Shown here: one piece after another, positions 1-9,449 of the stretch
Numbering within the stretch: position 1 is the stretch's first letter
Layout: each line of letters opens with the position of its first letter
NCBI RefSeq assembly: GCF_900176505.1
Contig: NZ_FWYB01000019.1
Location: 36,045 to 100,044, forward strand
DNA length: 64,000 nucleotides
Origin: Pedobacter nyackensis
Lineage (GTDB): Bacteria > Bacteroidota > Bacteroidia > Sphingobacteriales > Sphingobacteriaceae
Reading direction: 5' to 3'
The notes under the pieces: model-generated
The model's input: only the letters and a program-made list of their open reading frames with translations
What the model was told of the DNA's origin: nothing
Database searches by the model: none
Position numbers and translations under genes: made by a program

Positions 1-1157
1 CAGGGCTTATCCAGGGGAATTGAACCATTTCCAAATTTGAGTTGATAGTTGTTTTTGGGATTAAAACCAATTCCGGTAGTTGGACTGATCAATCTGATGG
101 TAATGGTGTTTTTTCCTGCTTTCAATAATCCAGGGCGGATTGCATAATTGCGTTCGGTATAGCCGCTGTTTATGGAACCTGTTTTTTCTCCATTGATGTA
201 AGTTTCATCCTCCGTATGCATCATACCCAAGGAGATATTTGCGGCTTTCCCTGCTAAATGCTCAGGGACATCAACTACCGTTTTAAACCACATGGAACCA
301 TACTTAGGCATGGTGATTTTCTCATTTAGCTGCGCTAAATTTTGTATTTCCTCCCAATTTTCTTCCTGATGAAAAGTTGTTAAAAACCACTTTTCATTTA
401 TTCCTAGATCATCTTCTTTAATTGATTTATACCAGGCAGTTGATTTTAACAGATGTGCATTTAATATGCGGGATACTTCAGCTGTATCTTTAAGCTTTTG
501 CGCTATTTTATCATATTCCGGTAAATGCTTTAATGATTCACTGTTCACCCAGGATTGTGCAGGTGTTCCTCCTACACTTGAATTGATGATGCCAATTGGC
601 ACCTTGTATTTTTCGTATAAGTCTTTAGCGAAAAAATAAGCTACGGCCGAAAAATCCAGCACAGTTTGTGGATTTACAGCTACCCAACCCTTATCGCTGG
701 CTACATCCTGTACCGGCTTAAAAGCCATGTCTTTTTTAACCGTAAACTGTCTGATCAGTGGGTAATTGCTGTTTTTGATGATCTGGCCGTAATTTTCTTT
801 GATATTTGCCCTGTTCATTACTGCTTCCATATTGGATTGCCCTGCACAAAGCCAGACGTCACCTATAAGCAGATCCTGAAGCTCAATGTTGTTGATCAGC
901 ATTTTGAACGGACCTCCGGCCTGTTGTGGCTCAATATTCACTGCCCATCTACGGTCCCTGCTAGCTTTTGTGGTGTATGTTTTATTTTTGAAGGTTAGGG
1001 AAATCTTTTCGCCAACATCGGCCCAACCCCAGATATGAATGTTTTGGTCTCTTTGTAGTACCATTCCGTTGCTAACCAATCGGGGAAGTTTAACTTCAGC
1101 TTTTGCAGCAATAGCCAACAGCAGCAGACAGATGATACAATGCATTAACTTTTTCAT
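1..1157 (-). CDS. Sialate O-acetylesterase-family (SASA) SGNH esterase, partial (C-terminus beyond window)
   Basis: Read on the minus strand from the ATG at 1157 there is an open frame of about 385 codons that runs off the left edge. It starts with a signal peptide (MKKLMHCIICLLLLLAIA) and has the SGNH block I motif LCAGQSNM around residue 100, followed by a conserved-looking SSVGGTPAQSW stretch. This is the layout of secreted sialate O-acetylesterase/SASA proteins, which in Bacteroidota often remove acetyl groups from xylan or host glycans. The C-terminal catalytic D-x-x-H lies outside the window. It is divergent from uxuA, so an acetylated, uronic-acid-bearing glycan such as glucuronoxylan is a reasonable but unproven substrate. 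Confidence 0.8.
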   Translation of the reverse strand, partial: MKKLMHCIICLLLLAIAAKAEVKLPRLVSNGMVLQRDQNIHIWGWADVGEKISLTFKNKTYTTKASRDRRWAVNIEPQQAGGPFKMLINNIELQDLLIGDVWLCAGQSNMEAVMNRANIKENYGQIIKNSNYPLIRQFTVKKDMAFKPVQDVASDKGWVAVNPQTVLDFSAVAYFFAKDLYEKYKVPIGIINSSVGGTPAQSWVNSESLKHLPEYDKIAQKLKDTAEVSRILNAHLLKSTAWYKSIKEDDLGINEKWFLTTFHQEENWEEIQNLAQLNEKITMPKYGSMWFKTVVDVPEHLAGKAANISLGMMHTEDETYINGEKTGSINSGYTERNYAIRPGLLKAGKNTITIRLISPTTGIGFNPKNNYQLKFGNGSIPLDKP

Positions 1158-1388
1158 GAACAAAAAAATAAAGTAATTATTTACAATGTTTGCTTAAGCC
1201 AGCTATAAGAGATTGGCTAAATATGTGAATACAATAATAGTACATTCCGTATAATAATCAGTAACAAATTATGATAAAAAACATATGCGTTATCGTGCAC
1301 GAATAGCGATATTTAATTTTTATATTTACTTTTAGTTGCTTTAAAACCTTTTTCTTTTTACCATGCAACAGCGTAAAAAAATAAAAAA
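1158..1388. promoter_or_regulatory. Divergent promoter region with operator-like palindrome
   Basis: The gap between the divergent esterase gene and uxuA contains the perfect 10-bp palindrome TCGTGCACGA at 1293-1302, with partly matching flanks. Palindromes of this type are typical of LacI- or GntR-family operators, which commonly control hexuronate genes. No regulator gene is adjacent inside the window, so the binding protein is unknown. Confidence 0.4.
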
Positions 1389-2582
1389 ATGATCAGTAAT
1401 TTAGAACAAACTTTTAGGTGGTTTGGCCCGACAGACTCAGTTACACTGGCAGCCATCAGACAAACAGGAGCTACTGGGATTGTGACAGCTCTACACCATA
1501 TTCCAGCCGGTGAAATTTGGACGGTTGATGAGATTAAGATGCGTAAGCATACCATTGAGAAAGCGGGACTTCGCTGGTCGGTGGTAGAAAGCGTAAACAT
1601 TCATGAAAGTATTAAAACCGCGTCACCTGAACGTGATCATTATATTGAAAAATATATTACATCCATCAAAAATCTTGGCGATTCCGGATTAAAAACGATT
1701 TGCTACAATTTTATGCCGGTACTGGATTGGACACGTACCAACCTCGATTTTCGGTTAAGTAATAATGCATCAGCGCTGCGGTATCATTTCCTTGCTGTCG
1801 TTGCTTTCGATTTATACATATTGGAACGGGAAGATGCATTTAATGAATTTAGTCTGGCACAACAAAAGGCCGCCAAAGCGTATTTAGATGGACTGACTGC
1901 TTCAGAGAAAACTGATCTGGTAAATACGATCATGGCTGGTTTGCCGGGTACAGATGAAGTGTTTACAGTAGCTGAATTTAGGGTGGAATTGCAAAAATAT
2001 GCCAATACAGATGCTGCGGCTTTAAGAGCAAATCTTACTTATTTCCTTAAAGCTATTATGCCGCATGCAGAGCATGCTGGGGTTAAAATGTGTATCCATC
2101 CGGATGATCCACCATTCCCAATCCTTGGTTTGCCCCGAGTGGTGTCAACTGAGGAGGATTTAAAATATATTCTGGACAGTTGCCCGTCGGCCAGTAATGG
2201 TTTGACTTTCTGTACAGGGTCATTAGGTGCCAGGGCAGATAATGATTTGCCCGGTATGGTTGAGCGTTTAGGGGAACATATTCATTTTCTGCATATGCGT
2301 AATGTAAAACGTGAGCTTGATGGTAGCTTTTATGAGGATGATCATTTGAGCGGTAGCACAGATATGTTTGCTGTAATGAAGAATGTGATATTAGAACAGC
2401 AAAAGAGACTGTATAGCGGACGTCAAGATATTTCCATTCCGATGCGGCCAGATCACGGTCACAAAATACTCGATGACGTAAATTATAATACCTATCCCGG
2501 CTATTCGGTAATTGGACGCCTCAAAGGATTGGCAGAATTACGCGGTCTAGAAATGGGCATCAAGCGAATGCTATTTAATTAA
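1389..2582 (+). CDS. uxuA: Mannonate dehydratase
   Basis: The 397-residue protein matches UxuA in length and in its N-terminal signature (FRWFGPTDSVTLAAIRQTGA, then TALHHIPAGEIW). UxuA converts D-mannonate to 2-keto-3-deoxygluconate in the cytoplasmic glucuronate branch of hexuronate catabolism. Metal-ligand-type residues are visible in CIHPDDPP, in HFLHMRNV and in MRPDHGH near the C-terminus. No signal peptide is present, as expected. The next gene follows after 19 bases and encodes a dehydrogenase of the preceding step, so the two probably form one transcript. Kdg kinase/aldolase genes are not in this window. Confidence 0.93.
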   Translation: MISNLEQTFRWFGPTDSVTLAAIRQTGATGIVTALHHIPAGEIWTVDEIKMRKHTIEKAGLRWSVVESVNIHESIKTASPERDHYIEKYITSIKNLGDSGLKTICYNFMPVLDWTRTNLDFRLSNNASALRYHFLAVVAFDLYILEREDAFNEFSLAQQKAAKAYLDGLTASEKTDLVNTIMAGLPGTDEVFTVAEFRVELQKYANTDAAALRANLTYFLKAIMPHAEHAGVKMCIHPDDPPFPILGLPRVVSTEEDLKYILDSCPSASNGLTFCTGSLGARADNDLPGMVERLGEHIHFLHMRNVKRELDGSFYEDDHLSGSTDMFAVMKNVILEQQKRLYSGRQDISIPMRPDHGHKILDDVNYNTYPGYSVIGRLKGLAELRGLEMGIKRMLFN

Positions 2583-2601
2583 TTTTATATAAAATTTAAA
2601 C

Positions 2602-3405
2602 ATGGTTTTAAAAAACAAGGTAATTGTAGTAACCGGTGGTACAGGTGTGCTTGGAGGAGCTTTTGTTAAGGGAATTCACAATGCCGGTGGTACGGTTTGT
2701 ATTTTAGGAAGGAATTTAGAGCTGGCTGAGCAAAGAGCCGCTGAAATAAACAATGCCGGAGGAAAAGCATTGGCTTTGAAAGCTGATGTATTGATTGAAA
2801 ATCAGCTTCAGGCGGCATGCGATAAAATTATAGACCAATTTGGTGAAATTCATGGTTTAGTAAATGCTGCTGGTGGGAACACTCCAGGAGGAATAGTTCA
2901 GCCTGCTGATGATGTATTTAAACTGAACATGGATGGCCTTAGGGAGGTAATGGAATTAAACTTATGGGGAACATTAATTCCTACCCAAATATTTGGCGAA
3001 GCAATAGCAAAGACAGGCGAAGGTAGCATTGTAAATATATCATCCATGGCCTCTCAAAGTGTTATTACTAAAGTGCTCGGTTATACCTTGGCTAAAACTT
3101 CAATTGATGCTTATACCAGATGGTTTGCTGTTGAAATGGCTAATCGTTATGGTGATAAGTTAAGGATGAATGCTATTGCACCCGGGTTTTTCCTTACAGA
3201 ACAAAACCGACAATTACTTACAAATGAAGATGGTAGCTATACGGATCGGGGTGGTTTAGTGATAAGTAACACTCCTTTTAAGCGATTTGGAGTGCCGGAA
3301 GAGCTAATCGGGGCTTTGGTTTGGCTTTTAGGGAATGAGTCAAAATTTGTCACTGGTACAGTTATCAATGTCGATGGAGGTTTTTCTGTTTTCAGCGGCG
3401 TTTAG
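2602..3405 (+). CDS. SDR-family oxidoreductase, probable D-fructuronate (mannonate) reductase
   Basis: The 267-residue protein is a classical short-chain dehydrogenase. It has a TGGTGVLGG cofactor loop near residue 11, an NAAGG motif, the catalytic Ser region (NISSMASQS) and a Tyr-x3-Lys pair (Y161/K165). The fold is seen directly; the substrate is inferred from its place right after uxuA. Many Bacteroidota use an SDR here instead of the long-chain UxuB to make D-mannonate from D-fructuronate. A KduD-like or gluconate 5-dehydrogenase activity is the alternative. Confidence 0.8.
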   Translation: MVLKNKVIVVTGGTGVLGGAFVKGIHNAGGTVCILGRNLELAEQRAAEINNAGGKALALKADVLIENQLQAACDKIIDQFGEIHGLVNAAGGNTPGGIVQPADDVFKLNMDGLREVMELNLWGTLIPTQIFGEAIAKTGEGSIVNISSMASQSVITKVLGYTLAKTSIDAYTRWFAVEMANRYGDKLRMNAIAPGFFLTEQNRQLLTNEDGSYTDRGGLVISNTPFKRFGVPEELIGALVWLLGNESKFVTGTVINVDGGFSVFSGV

Positions 3406-3525
3406 GTTTTTACGCTACAATGATTAGCAGAAGTAGAACCATGTGCATGATGGTATTCCTCACACTGAAATACATGGTTTAAAGTGTCGTGAGAAGGGCT
3501 TTTAGGTTTCAATAATAGAAAATAA

Positions 3526-3657
3526 AATCCGATAAGTCTTGAGCAGCTTAAAGCTGAAGAAAGCCTGAAAGATATTTCCCTGGTTAGACAAGGCCGATTA
3601 TCTGTAATGCCATTGAGGGCTGAAGAGTTCGATAAGATCCTGGAAATGGGAAGCTAG
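3526..3657 (+). pseudogene. Remnant of an EVE-domain protein (C-terminal end only)
   Basis: This frame reads IS-LEQLKAEESLKD, then LVRQGRLSVMPL and ends EEFDKILEMGS with a TAG stop. LVRQ-x-RLSV-x-P-x-x-EEF is the characteristic C-terminal strand/helix of small EVE (PUA-like) proteins. In-frame stops precede it (TAA at 3523-3525) and no start codon or N-terminal part is visible, so only about 44 codons survive. It shows that a gene was lost between the hexuronate module and the fructan locus. Confidence 0.55.
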
Positions 3658-3679
3658 TTCGACGAGAGCTGTTGGCTCC

Positions 3680-3846
3680 AGTATACCTTCAGTGTACCTC
3701 CAGTGTACCTCCAGTATACCTGTCCTATTCAAACGGAGATACTTTGTGCGTCATTCAAATTTTAGTCAGGGTTACGTTAGCCAGAACCGAAGCAACCCCG
3801 ACGCAAGACCGAAGGATCCCCGAAGCAAGTGGACAGGTATACTGGA
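3680..3846. repeat. 11-bp tandem repeat array with distal inverted copy
   Basis: Four head-to-tail 11-mers, variants of AGTGTACCTCC, occupy 3680-3723. The last unit belongs to a 16-bp sequence (3710-3725, TCCAGTATACCTGTCC) whose exact reverse complement is at 3831-3846, leaving about 105 bases between the arms. Overlapping frames of 60-70 codons here look like chance. It may be a decayed mobile-element end or a regulatory array, and I do not recognise a family. Confidence 0.6.
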
Positions 3847-3986
3847 AGAAGATCTGACCTATACTGGTACTACCAAAATCCGAATACTTTCAATCTGACT
3901 TTAAACACTCAAATCATGAAGATGTATTGTACTGCCGAGGGCAAGGAAATGATAACCTTTGAGATTAAGTTCACCAGATAGTAATA

Positions 3987-4012
3987 AAAGGGGTTGTCCA
4001 AAACACCCCTTT
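3987..4012 (-). terminator. Intrinsic terminator for the sensor gene
   Basis: AAAGGGGT (3987-3994) pairs with ACCCCTTT (4005-4012) around a 10-base loop. Read on the minus strand the stem is followed by TTATTA, and it lies 24 bases after the stop of the hybrid two-component gene. Confidence 0.65.
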
Positions 4013-4035
4013 CTCAAAAAACTTTGCCAATCTCA

Positions 4036-6801
4036 TTAGGGTTTTTTCTTAAATTCACTTGGTGAACACCCGTATTTTGCTTTAAAGACAGTTGAAAAAT
4101 AATTTGGCGTAGAAAAGCCTACCATATAGGTGATTTCGGCAATGGTGAAATTCTCGTTGATGAGTAGATAGCTTGCTTTTTTTAGCCTCCGGCTCAATAT
4201 GTAATCCGTAATGCTGCAATCTAATAAAGCTTTTACCTTGCGGTAAAGCTGTACTCTCGATATGCCTATTGCTTTGCTGATGTCATCAACACTAAAGTTC
4301 TCGTTCCCCAAGTTCTCTTCTACTATACCTGCAAAATCATTGAGGAATTTTTTATCCAGACTTTTTGAGACTTGCATTTTCCCGGAAGAGCTAATGTCAC
4401 TGGTGTAATGCGCCTTCAGTAATTCTCTTGTTTTGAGCAGATTCCTAACATTTGCCAGTAAATACTCATAGTTAAAAGGTTTTACAATATAGGCATCGGC
4501 CATGCTTTCCATACCGTTGATTTGTTGCGCTACACTTCCCTGTGCCGTGAGCAAAATGATAGGAATATGTGAGGTGCGTAAATCCGATTTCAGTTTTTCA
4601 GTTAATTCCTTTCCAGATATGCCCGGTAAAACTACATCTGATAGAATCAAATCAGGGACCTCCTGGTAAGCTGCAATGAGCCCTTCTTCGCCTGTATTGG
4701 CAGTAAATACCTCGTATTGGACGCTGAGCTTTCGGCTAAGATAGCTTCTTAGGTCCGGGTTGTCTTCAATAATCAATACCGACTGCTCCTTTAAAGGACT
4801 AAGGGCATTTGTAGTTGTTGTTTCCTCCGGCTCATCAAGGTCTGTTGTATAGATACGTGCATGCTCGTACAATTCTTTTTTATCCAGTCGTTCCTGCCTT
4901 TTTTCTTCCGGACTAAAATGCATTTCTCCGGATAATAAGCTTACCCTGAACTTTGTACCCTTTCCTTTTACACTTTCTACTACGATATTGCCATGGTGTA
5001 GGCGCATCAATTCTTTCGACAAAGAAAGGCCGAGGCCAGAACCCTTGGTTGATCCCGCCTCCGTCTGGTAAAAATGTTCAAATACATGAGTAGCCTCTTC
5101 ACTGGTCATTCCCGCGCCATTGTCTTCCACTTCTACGTAAATAAATTCATCCAGTTGCTTAATCGCAACTACGATTATCCCATTAGTCCCTGTAAATTTT
5201 AAGGCGTTAGATAGTAAGTTAAATATGACCTTATCCAACATATTGGCATCAAACCAGACCATCAATTCAGGTTGTGGGGAGATAAAACGAAGGTCGATAT
5301 TGTTTTTTTTGGCGTTGTGCTGAAAACTATCTGTGATCTCTTTTACAAACGCTACCAGGTTGTTTGGAGAGGCTTTGATCTTCATTTGCTCATATTCAAT
5401 TTTCCTGTATTCAATCAACTGGTTAATTAGCCTCAGCAAGCGGAAAACATTTTTATGAATAAGCTTTAGGTTGGTTCCGGCAATGACTTTTATTTTTTCC
5501 TCCTTTAACAGATCCTCCAGAGGTGAAAGTATCAGGGTAAGTGGAGTACGGAATTCATGCGACATATTGGTGAAGAAATTCAGTTTGGCTTCTGTAGCCA
5601 GTTTCGCTTTCTCCGACATTTCAATCAGCTGGTTCCGCTGGCTTAATATTTCCTTGTTATTGGCTTCCAGTTTTTTGTTAATTTTTCTGTTTTCCAATAA
5701 TGAATAAAAGGCAAGGCCGCCTAATACTACTGCAAGCACCAGTGTAATAATCGTTACATTCAATATCAACTGCTGATCCTTAAACAGGAGTTTTTGCTCA
5801 TCTAAAAGGGTTTGCTGGCGTTCGATATCTTTTTGCTGACTGCTAATTTTGTTCCACTGCAATTTCATGAGCTCTACATTGGATGCATCAATGACCAGTG
5901 AGCCCAGTATATTGTCTTTGGAAAATGGTTCCTTATTTAAGATTTTGAAGGCGGTGCTGATTGCTTCTTTACCTCCTGTAGGGTAGAGTACACTGGCATT
6001 TAGCAAGCCATTGCCTACCATTTCAAGGCCGGCCCCTTTACCTGGCAATGCATCTATTCCGATGATTTTGACGCTGCGGTTCAGCTGTAGCTGATCAATA
6101 ATTCTCCTGGCCCCAGAGGCCATTACGTCATTGTGTGCAAAAACAATATCGGCTGTTTTTAGTTCAGGTTTAATTTTCAGCAATTCAACCTCTGCATTTT
6201 CTTTCAGCCAGTCTCCATATACTTGTTTACTGATGTGAAGCCCTTCAAATTTTCTAATTCCATCTGCAAAGCCCCTTTGTCTTTCAATAGTAGGAGAGGA
6301 ACCAGGCAAGCCCATGATTTCAATCACATTTCCCCTGGCTTTTAACGAAGTTCCAAGGTATTCCCCGGCCATCTTTCCAATCTGATAGTTATCGGCGCCT
6401 ACATAAGCTGTATAGAGGTCAGAAGAAGTTTTCCTATCTATTACAATTACAGGAATCCCCTTTCTGTAGGCTTCTTCCACAACAGGAGTTAATGGCTGTG
6501 CTTCATTCGGAGAAATGATCAGCAGGTCTACACGCTGCTCAAGCATTTGTTTAACCTGCTCCACTTGCCTTTTGCTATTCCCGTCCGCGTCTTTGTAAAT
6601 AAATCTGGTACCCGAATGCAGCGATAACTCCATTTTCATCTCTTCGAGCATGTTTTTACGCCAGAGATCGGAACCCACACATTGCGAGAAACCGATCAGA
6701 TATTCCTGTTCTTTCTTTTTTTCAACGCAACCGGAGAGGCAAATACCAGCGAGTAACAGCAATAGGATGGTATTATAAAAGGAAAAGGTTCTTTTGATCA
6801 C
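4036..6801 (-). CDS. Hybrid two-component system sensor/regulator with periplasmic sugar-binding domain
   Basis: The 921-residue protein has every element of a one-protein signalling system. A lipobox-like signal (CLSGC, Cys25) is followed by a LacI/ribose-binding-type periplasmic domain (about 33-320), a coiled stretch and a membrane segment (about 345-370). Then come HisKA with phospho-acceptor His415 (NMSHEFRTPL), HATPase_c (NLLSNALKF, GAGM, GSGLGLSLS), a receiver with Asp722 (LILSDVVLPG) and a C-terminal AraC-type HTH (about 815-921). It is transcribed divergently from the transporter/kinase/SusCD operon. The B. thetaiotaomicron homologue BT1754 has this layout and binds fructose directly, so this protein probably senses fructose released from fructan and activates the PUL. 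Confidence 0.92.
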   Translation of the reverse strand: MIKRTFSFYNTILLLLLAGICLSGCVEKKKEQEYLIGFSQCVGSDLWRKNMLEEMKMELSLHSGTRFIYKDADGNSKRQVEQVKQMLEQRVDLLIISPNEAQPLTPVVEEAYRKGIPVIVIDRKTSSDLYTAYVGADNYQIGKMAGEYLGTSLKARGNVIEIMGLPGSSPTIERQRGFADGIRKFEGLHISKQVYGDWLKENAEVELLKIKPELKTADIVFAHNDVMASGARRIIDQLQLNRSVKIIGIDALPGKGAGLEMVGNGLLNASVLYPTGGKEAISTAFKILNKEPFSKDNILGSLVIDASNVELMKLQWNKISSQQKDIERQQTLLDEQKLLFKDQQLILNVTIITLVLAVVLGGLAFYSLLENRKINKKLEANNKEILSQRNQLIEMSEKAKLATEAKLNFFTNMSHEFRTPLTLILSPLEDLLKEEKIKVIAGTNLKLIHKNVFRLLRLINQLIEYRKIEYEQMKIKASPNNLVAFVKEITDSFQHNAKKNNIDLRFISPQPELMVWFDANMLDKVIFNLLSNALKFTGTNGIIVVAIKQLDEFIYVEVEDNGAGMTSEEATHVFEHFYQTEAGSTKGSGLGLSLSKELMRLHHGNIVVESVKGKGTKFRVSLLSGEMHFSPEEKRQERLDKKELYEHARIYTTDLDEPEETTTTNALSPLKEQSVLIIEDNPDLRSYLSRKLSVQYEVFTANTGEEGLIAAYQEVPDLILSDVVLPGISGKELTEKLKSDLRTSHIPIILLTAQGSVAQQINGMESMADAYIVKPFNYEYLLANVRNLLKTRELLKAHYTSDISSSGKMQVSKSLDKKFLNDFAGIVEENLGNENFSVDDISKAIGISRVQLYRKVKALLDCSITDYILSRRLKKASYLLINENFTIAEITYMVGFSTPNYFSTVFKAKYGCSPSEFKKKP

Positions 6802-7113
6802 AACTTGATGAATTATATCCTTTTAGGTTTTTGTAAGGGGGTAGAATAGTAAAAGTAAAAAAAATGTAAGCTATCCCAAAATCAAGAAGTTTAATTCGTT
6901 TTACTTTGGTTGTACATCATGTATCAAAATTATACATTTCAGGTATTAAAATTGAAGATCTTGGTTTTGATTCCTTTTTTGTGTTTTTTAATGTACTTAT
7001 TTTCAGTGTGTTGTGTTTTATTTGGAATTTGTATGTATTTGATACAATATTGATCATTGCTGGCTCGTCTTTCTCCTAATTTGCGTTTCGTTAACCATTA
7101 TATAAACAAACGT
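6802..7113. promoter_or_regulatory. Divergent control region of the fructan PUL
   Basis: This AT-rich gap separates the sensor gene from the fructan operon and is the likely binding site of its AraC domain. The clearest element is a perfect inverted repeat ATGTAT-N7-ATACAT at 6921-6939, with a related TGTACATCATGTAT overlap just to its left. No clean Bacteroidota -7 box (TAnnTTTG) was found at a convincing distance from the ATG at 7114. Confidence 0.4.
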
Positions 7114-8448
7114 ATGAGCAAACATTCCGTCCTGGCCTGGTCCACGGTCGTAGCCCTTGGAGGCTTTTTATTTGGATTTGATACCGCAGTAATATCGGGT
7201 GCAGAAAAATCTATACAACAATACTGGAATCTTACTGCATTTGAACATGGCCTTACCATTTCTATAGCATTAATTGGAACGGTGATCGGATCCCTTATTG
7301 GTTCACAACCATCAGATCGTTTCGGTCGTAAAAACACACTTTACTTTGTTGCTGCAGCTTACTTGCTTTCTTCATTGGGAACGGCATTGGCAGATAACTG
7401 GCATGTATTTCTTGTTTTCAGGTTTTTAGGTGGACTAGGTGTTGGTATTTCATCGGTTGTGGCTCCTATTTATATATCAGAAATATCACCGGCCAATAGA
7501 CGCGGACGCTTGGTTGGCTTGTTTCAGTTTAATGTGGTATTGGGCATTTTGATTTCTTACCTTTCCAATTACCTGATCAGTCAGGGGGGAGAAACTTCAT
7601 GGCGCTGGATGTTAGGAGTACAGGCATTCCCTTCGTTTATATATTTAGTACTCATTAAGTTTATACCTGAAAGTCCGAGATGGTTGATCCTTAAAAAAGG
7701 AGCTACAGAACGTGCTTTGGAAATTTTACGAATCATCAATCCCTTAAATTGTGAGGAAGAATTGTTAGCTATTAAAAATTCGGGGAAGAAAGATTCAGAA
7801 AGTAAATCAACCAAAGGAAGTCTTTTTTCTTCTCAGTACAGAAAGCCGGTAATGCTGGCCATGATTTTTGCTTTTTTTAACCAGGTTTCCGGAATCAATG
7901 CCATTATTTATTATGCGCCGCGTATCTTCGAAATGGCAGGACTGGGAGCACATTCTTCTCTATTGTCGACTGTAGGCATTGGGTTGATCAATTTCATATT
8001 TACCTTAATCGCCATAAATTTTATTGATAAAGTGGGGCGCCGGGTGCTGATGCTGGTTGGCTCAGTAGGGTTAATAGCTTCCTTGTTTTTAGTGGCCTAT
8101 ACATTTTATGCCGAAAATTATAGTGGTTTTGCCATTCCGGCTTATATGATGCTGTTCATAGCTTTCTTTGCATTTTCTCAGGGCGCCGTGATCTGGGTAT
8201 TCATTTCAGAGATATTTCCAAATTCTGTAAGGGCTAAGGGACAAACCTTAGGTAGTTCTACACATTGGGTAATGGCTGCTATAATTGCTTTTTGTTTCCC
8301 ATATCTTGCCGAAACATTTGGTGGGGCAGCAATATTTACTTTTTTTGGAACAATGATGGTCTTGCAACTGCTGTTTGTTTGGCGTTGGATGCCTGAAACT
8401 AACGGGAAATCATTAGAGCAGATTGGAACCAATCTGGTTATGCATTAA
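7114..8448 (+). CDS. MFS sugar porter, probable fructose importer
   Basis: The protein is a 12-helix major facilitator of the sugar-porter family. It shows GGFLFGFDTAVISGA in helix 1, the RFGRK loop signature, PESPRWL after helix 6, the FNQVSGINAIIYYAPRIF stretch of helix 7 and PETNGKSLE at the C-terminus. I start it at 7114 (444 residues), because a further 19 upstream codons lack porter character. It sits 24 bases before a PfkB kinase, as in BT1758/BT1757, which supports inner-membrane uptake of fructose. The substrate is inferred from context. Confidence 0.9.
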   Translation: MSKHSVLAWSTVVALGGFLFGFDTAVISGAEKSIQQYWNLTAFEHGLTISIALIGTVIGSLIGSQPSDRFGRKNTLYFVAAAYLLSSLGTALADNWHVFLVFRFLGGLGVGISSVVAPIYISEISPANRRGRLVGLFQFNVVLGILISYLSNYLISQGGETSWRWMLGVQAFPSFIYLVLIKFIPESPRWLILKKGATERALEILRIINPLNCEEELLAIKNSGKKDSESKSTKGSLFSSQYRKPVMLAMIFAFFNQVSGINAIIYYAPRIFEMAGLGAHSSLLSTVGIGLINFIFTLIAINFIDKVGRRVLMLVGSVGLIASLFLVAYTFYAENYSGFAIPAYMMLFIAFFAFSQGAVIWVFISEIFPNSVRAKGQTLGSSTHWVMAAIIAFCFPYLAETFGGAAIFTFFGTMMVLQLLFVWRWMPETNGKSLEQIGTNLVMH

Positions 8449-8472
8449 ATCAAAAAAATAAAAATATAACTC

Positions 8473-9393
8473 ATGAAAAACTATTCTAACAAATCTGTGG
8501 TGTGTTTCGGTGAGGTACTTTGGGACATATTACCTAATGGAAAAAAGCCTGGTGGTGCACCTATGAATGTGGCCTACCACTTACATAAGCTTGGACTTAA
8601 GAGTTTTATGATCAGTAGCATTGGTAATGATGCTGTCGGAAATGAATTACTAGATTTCCTGAAATCTATTGATTTGCCTGTAAATTATATCCAACAGGAT
8701 CCACATCATGCTACTTCAGAGGTGCATGCAAAAATTGGGGAGAATGATGAAGTAACTTATGATATTTTATTTCCTGTCGCCTGGGATTTTATACAATGGA
8801 AACCTGAGCACGAGCAATTGATTAGCCAGGCAGATGCTTTCATTTTTGGAAGTCTGGGTTCGAGAAATGAAGCATCCAGAGCTGCATTGTTAAAAATGCT
8901 CGATCATGCTAAGTTTCGTGTATTTGATGTTAACATTCGTGAACCACATTATTCAAAGGAATTTATTACGCAACTGCTGGGTAAATGTGATATGGTAAAA
9001 TTAAATATTGCCGAACTGGAAATGATAGCAGGATGGTATGATCCGTTTTGTAGTACTGAATTGGAAAGGATTGATTCGCTTTTTAGCCGTTTCGGATTTC
9101 AGGAGATCATCATCACTAAGGGAGGCAGGGGTGCTACTTACTACACGGAAGCAATCAGGTATGATTATCCTGCTTACCACGTAGATGTTCAGGATACGGT
9201 AGGTAGTGGAGATTCATTTCTGGCCGCCTTTCTGGCTATGAAACTAAGCGATGAACCTTTAGAGGATATGCTGAATTATGCCGTTGCAATGGGGGCTTTT
9301 ATTACCTCTAAATCTGGTGCCTGTCCGGATTATTCCAAGTTTGATCTGGAAAGATTTATCTGGAAAAGAAATATGGCTGAAAGCATATTTTAA
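8473..9393 (+). CDS. PfkB-family fructokinase
   Basis: This is a 306-residue ribokinase/PfkB-fold kinase. It has the N-terminal substrate-binding motif GEVLWDILPNGKKPGGAPMN and the C-terminal ATP/anion-hole motif DTVGSGDSFLAAF with the catalytic Asp. The GGAPMN form is usual in bacterial fructokinases. It would phosphorylate fructose brought in by the preceding porter. It lies between the transporter and susC in one strand-wise run with short gaps. Confidence 0.9.
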   Translation: MKNYSNKSVVCFGEVLWDILPNGKKPGGAPMNVAYHLHKLGLKSFMISSIGNDAVGNELLDFLKSIDLPVNYIQQDPHHATSEVHAKIGENDEVTYDILFPVAWDFIQWKPEHEQLISQADAFIFGSLGSRNEASRAALLKMLDHAKFRVFDVNIREPHYSKEFITQLLGKCDMVKLNIAELEMIAGWYDPFCSTELERIDSLFSRFGFQEIIITKGGRGATYYTEAIRYDYPAYHVDVQDTVGSGDSFLAAFLAMKLSDEPLEDMLNYAVAMGAFITSKSGACPDYSKFDLERFIWKRNMAESIF

Positions 9394-9449
9394 CAGTGCT
9401 TTACATTAAAATATAACCAACCAATATAAACCAACTAAACAATAATCGT

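Noticed and set aside
3680..3723. CRISPR-like array
   Set aside because: Units are 11 bp with no spacers; no cas genes are in the window.
3672..3898. Two overlapping 60-70 codon frames in the repeat array
   Set aside because: They are produced by the 11-bp repeats and have no protein-like conservation.
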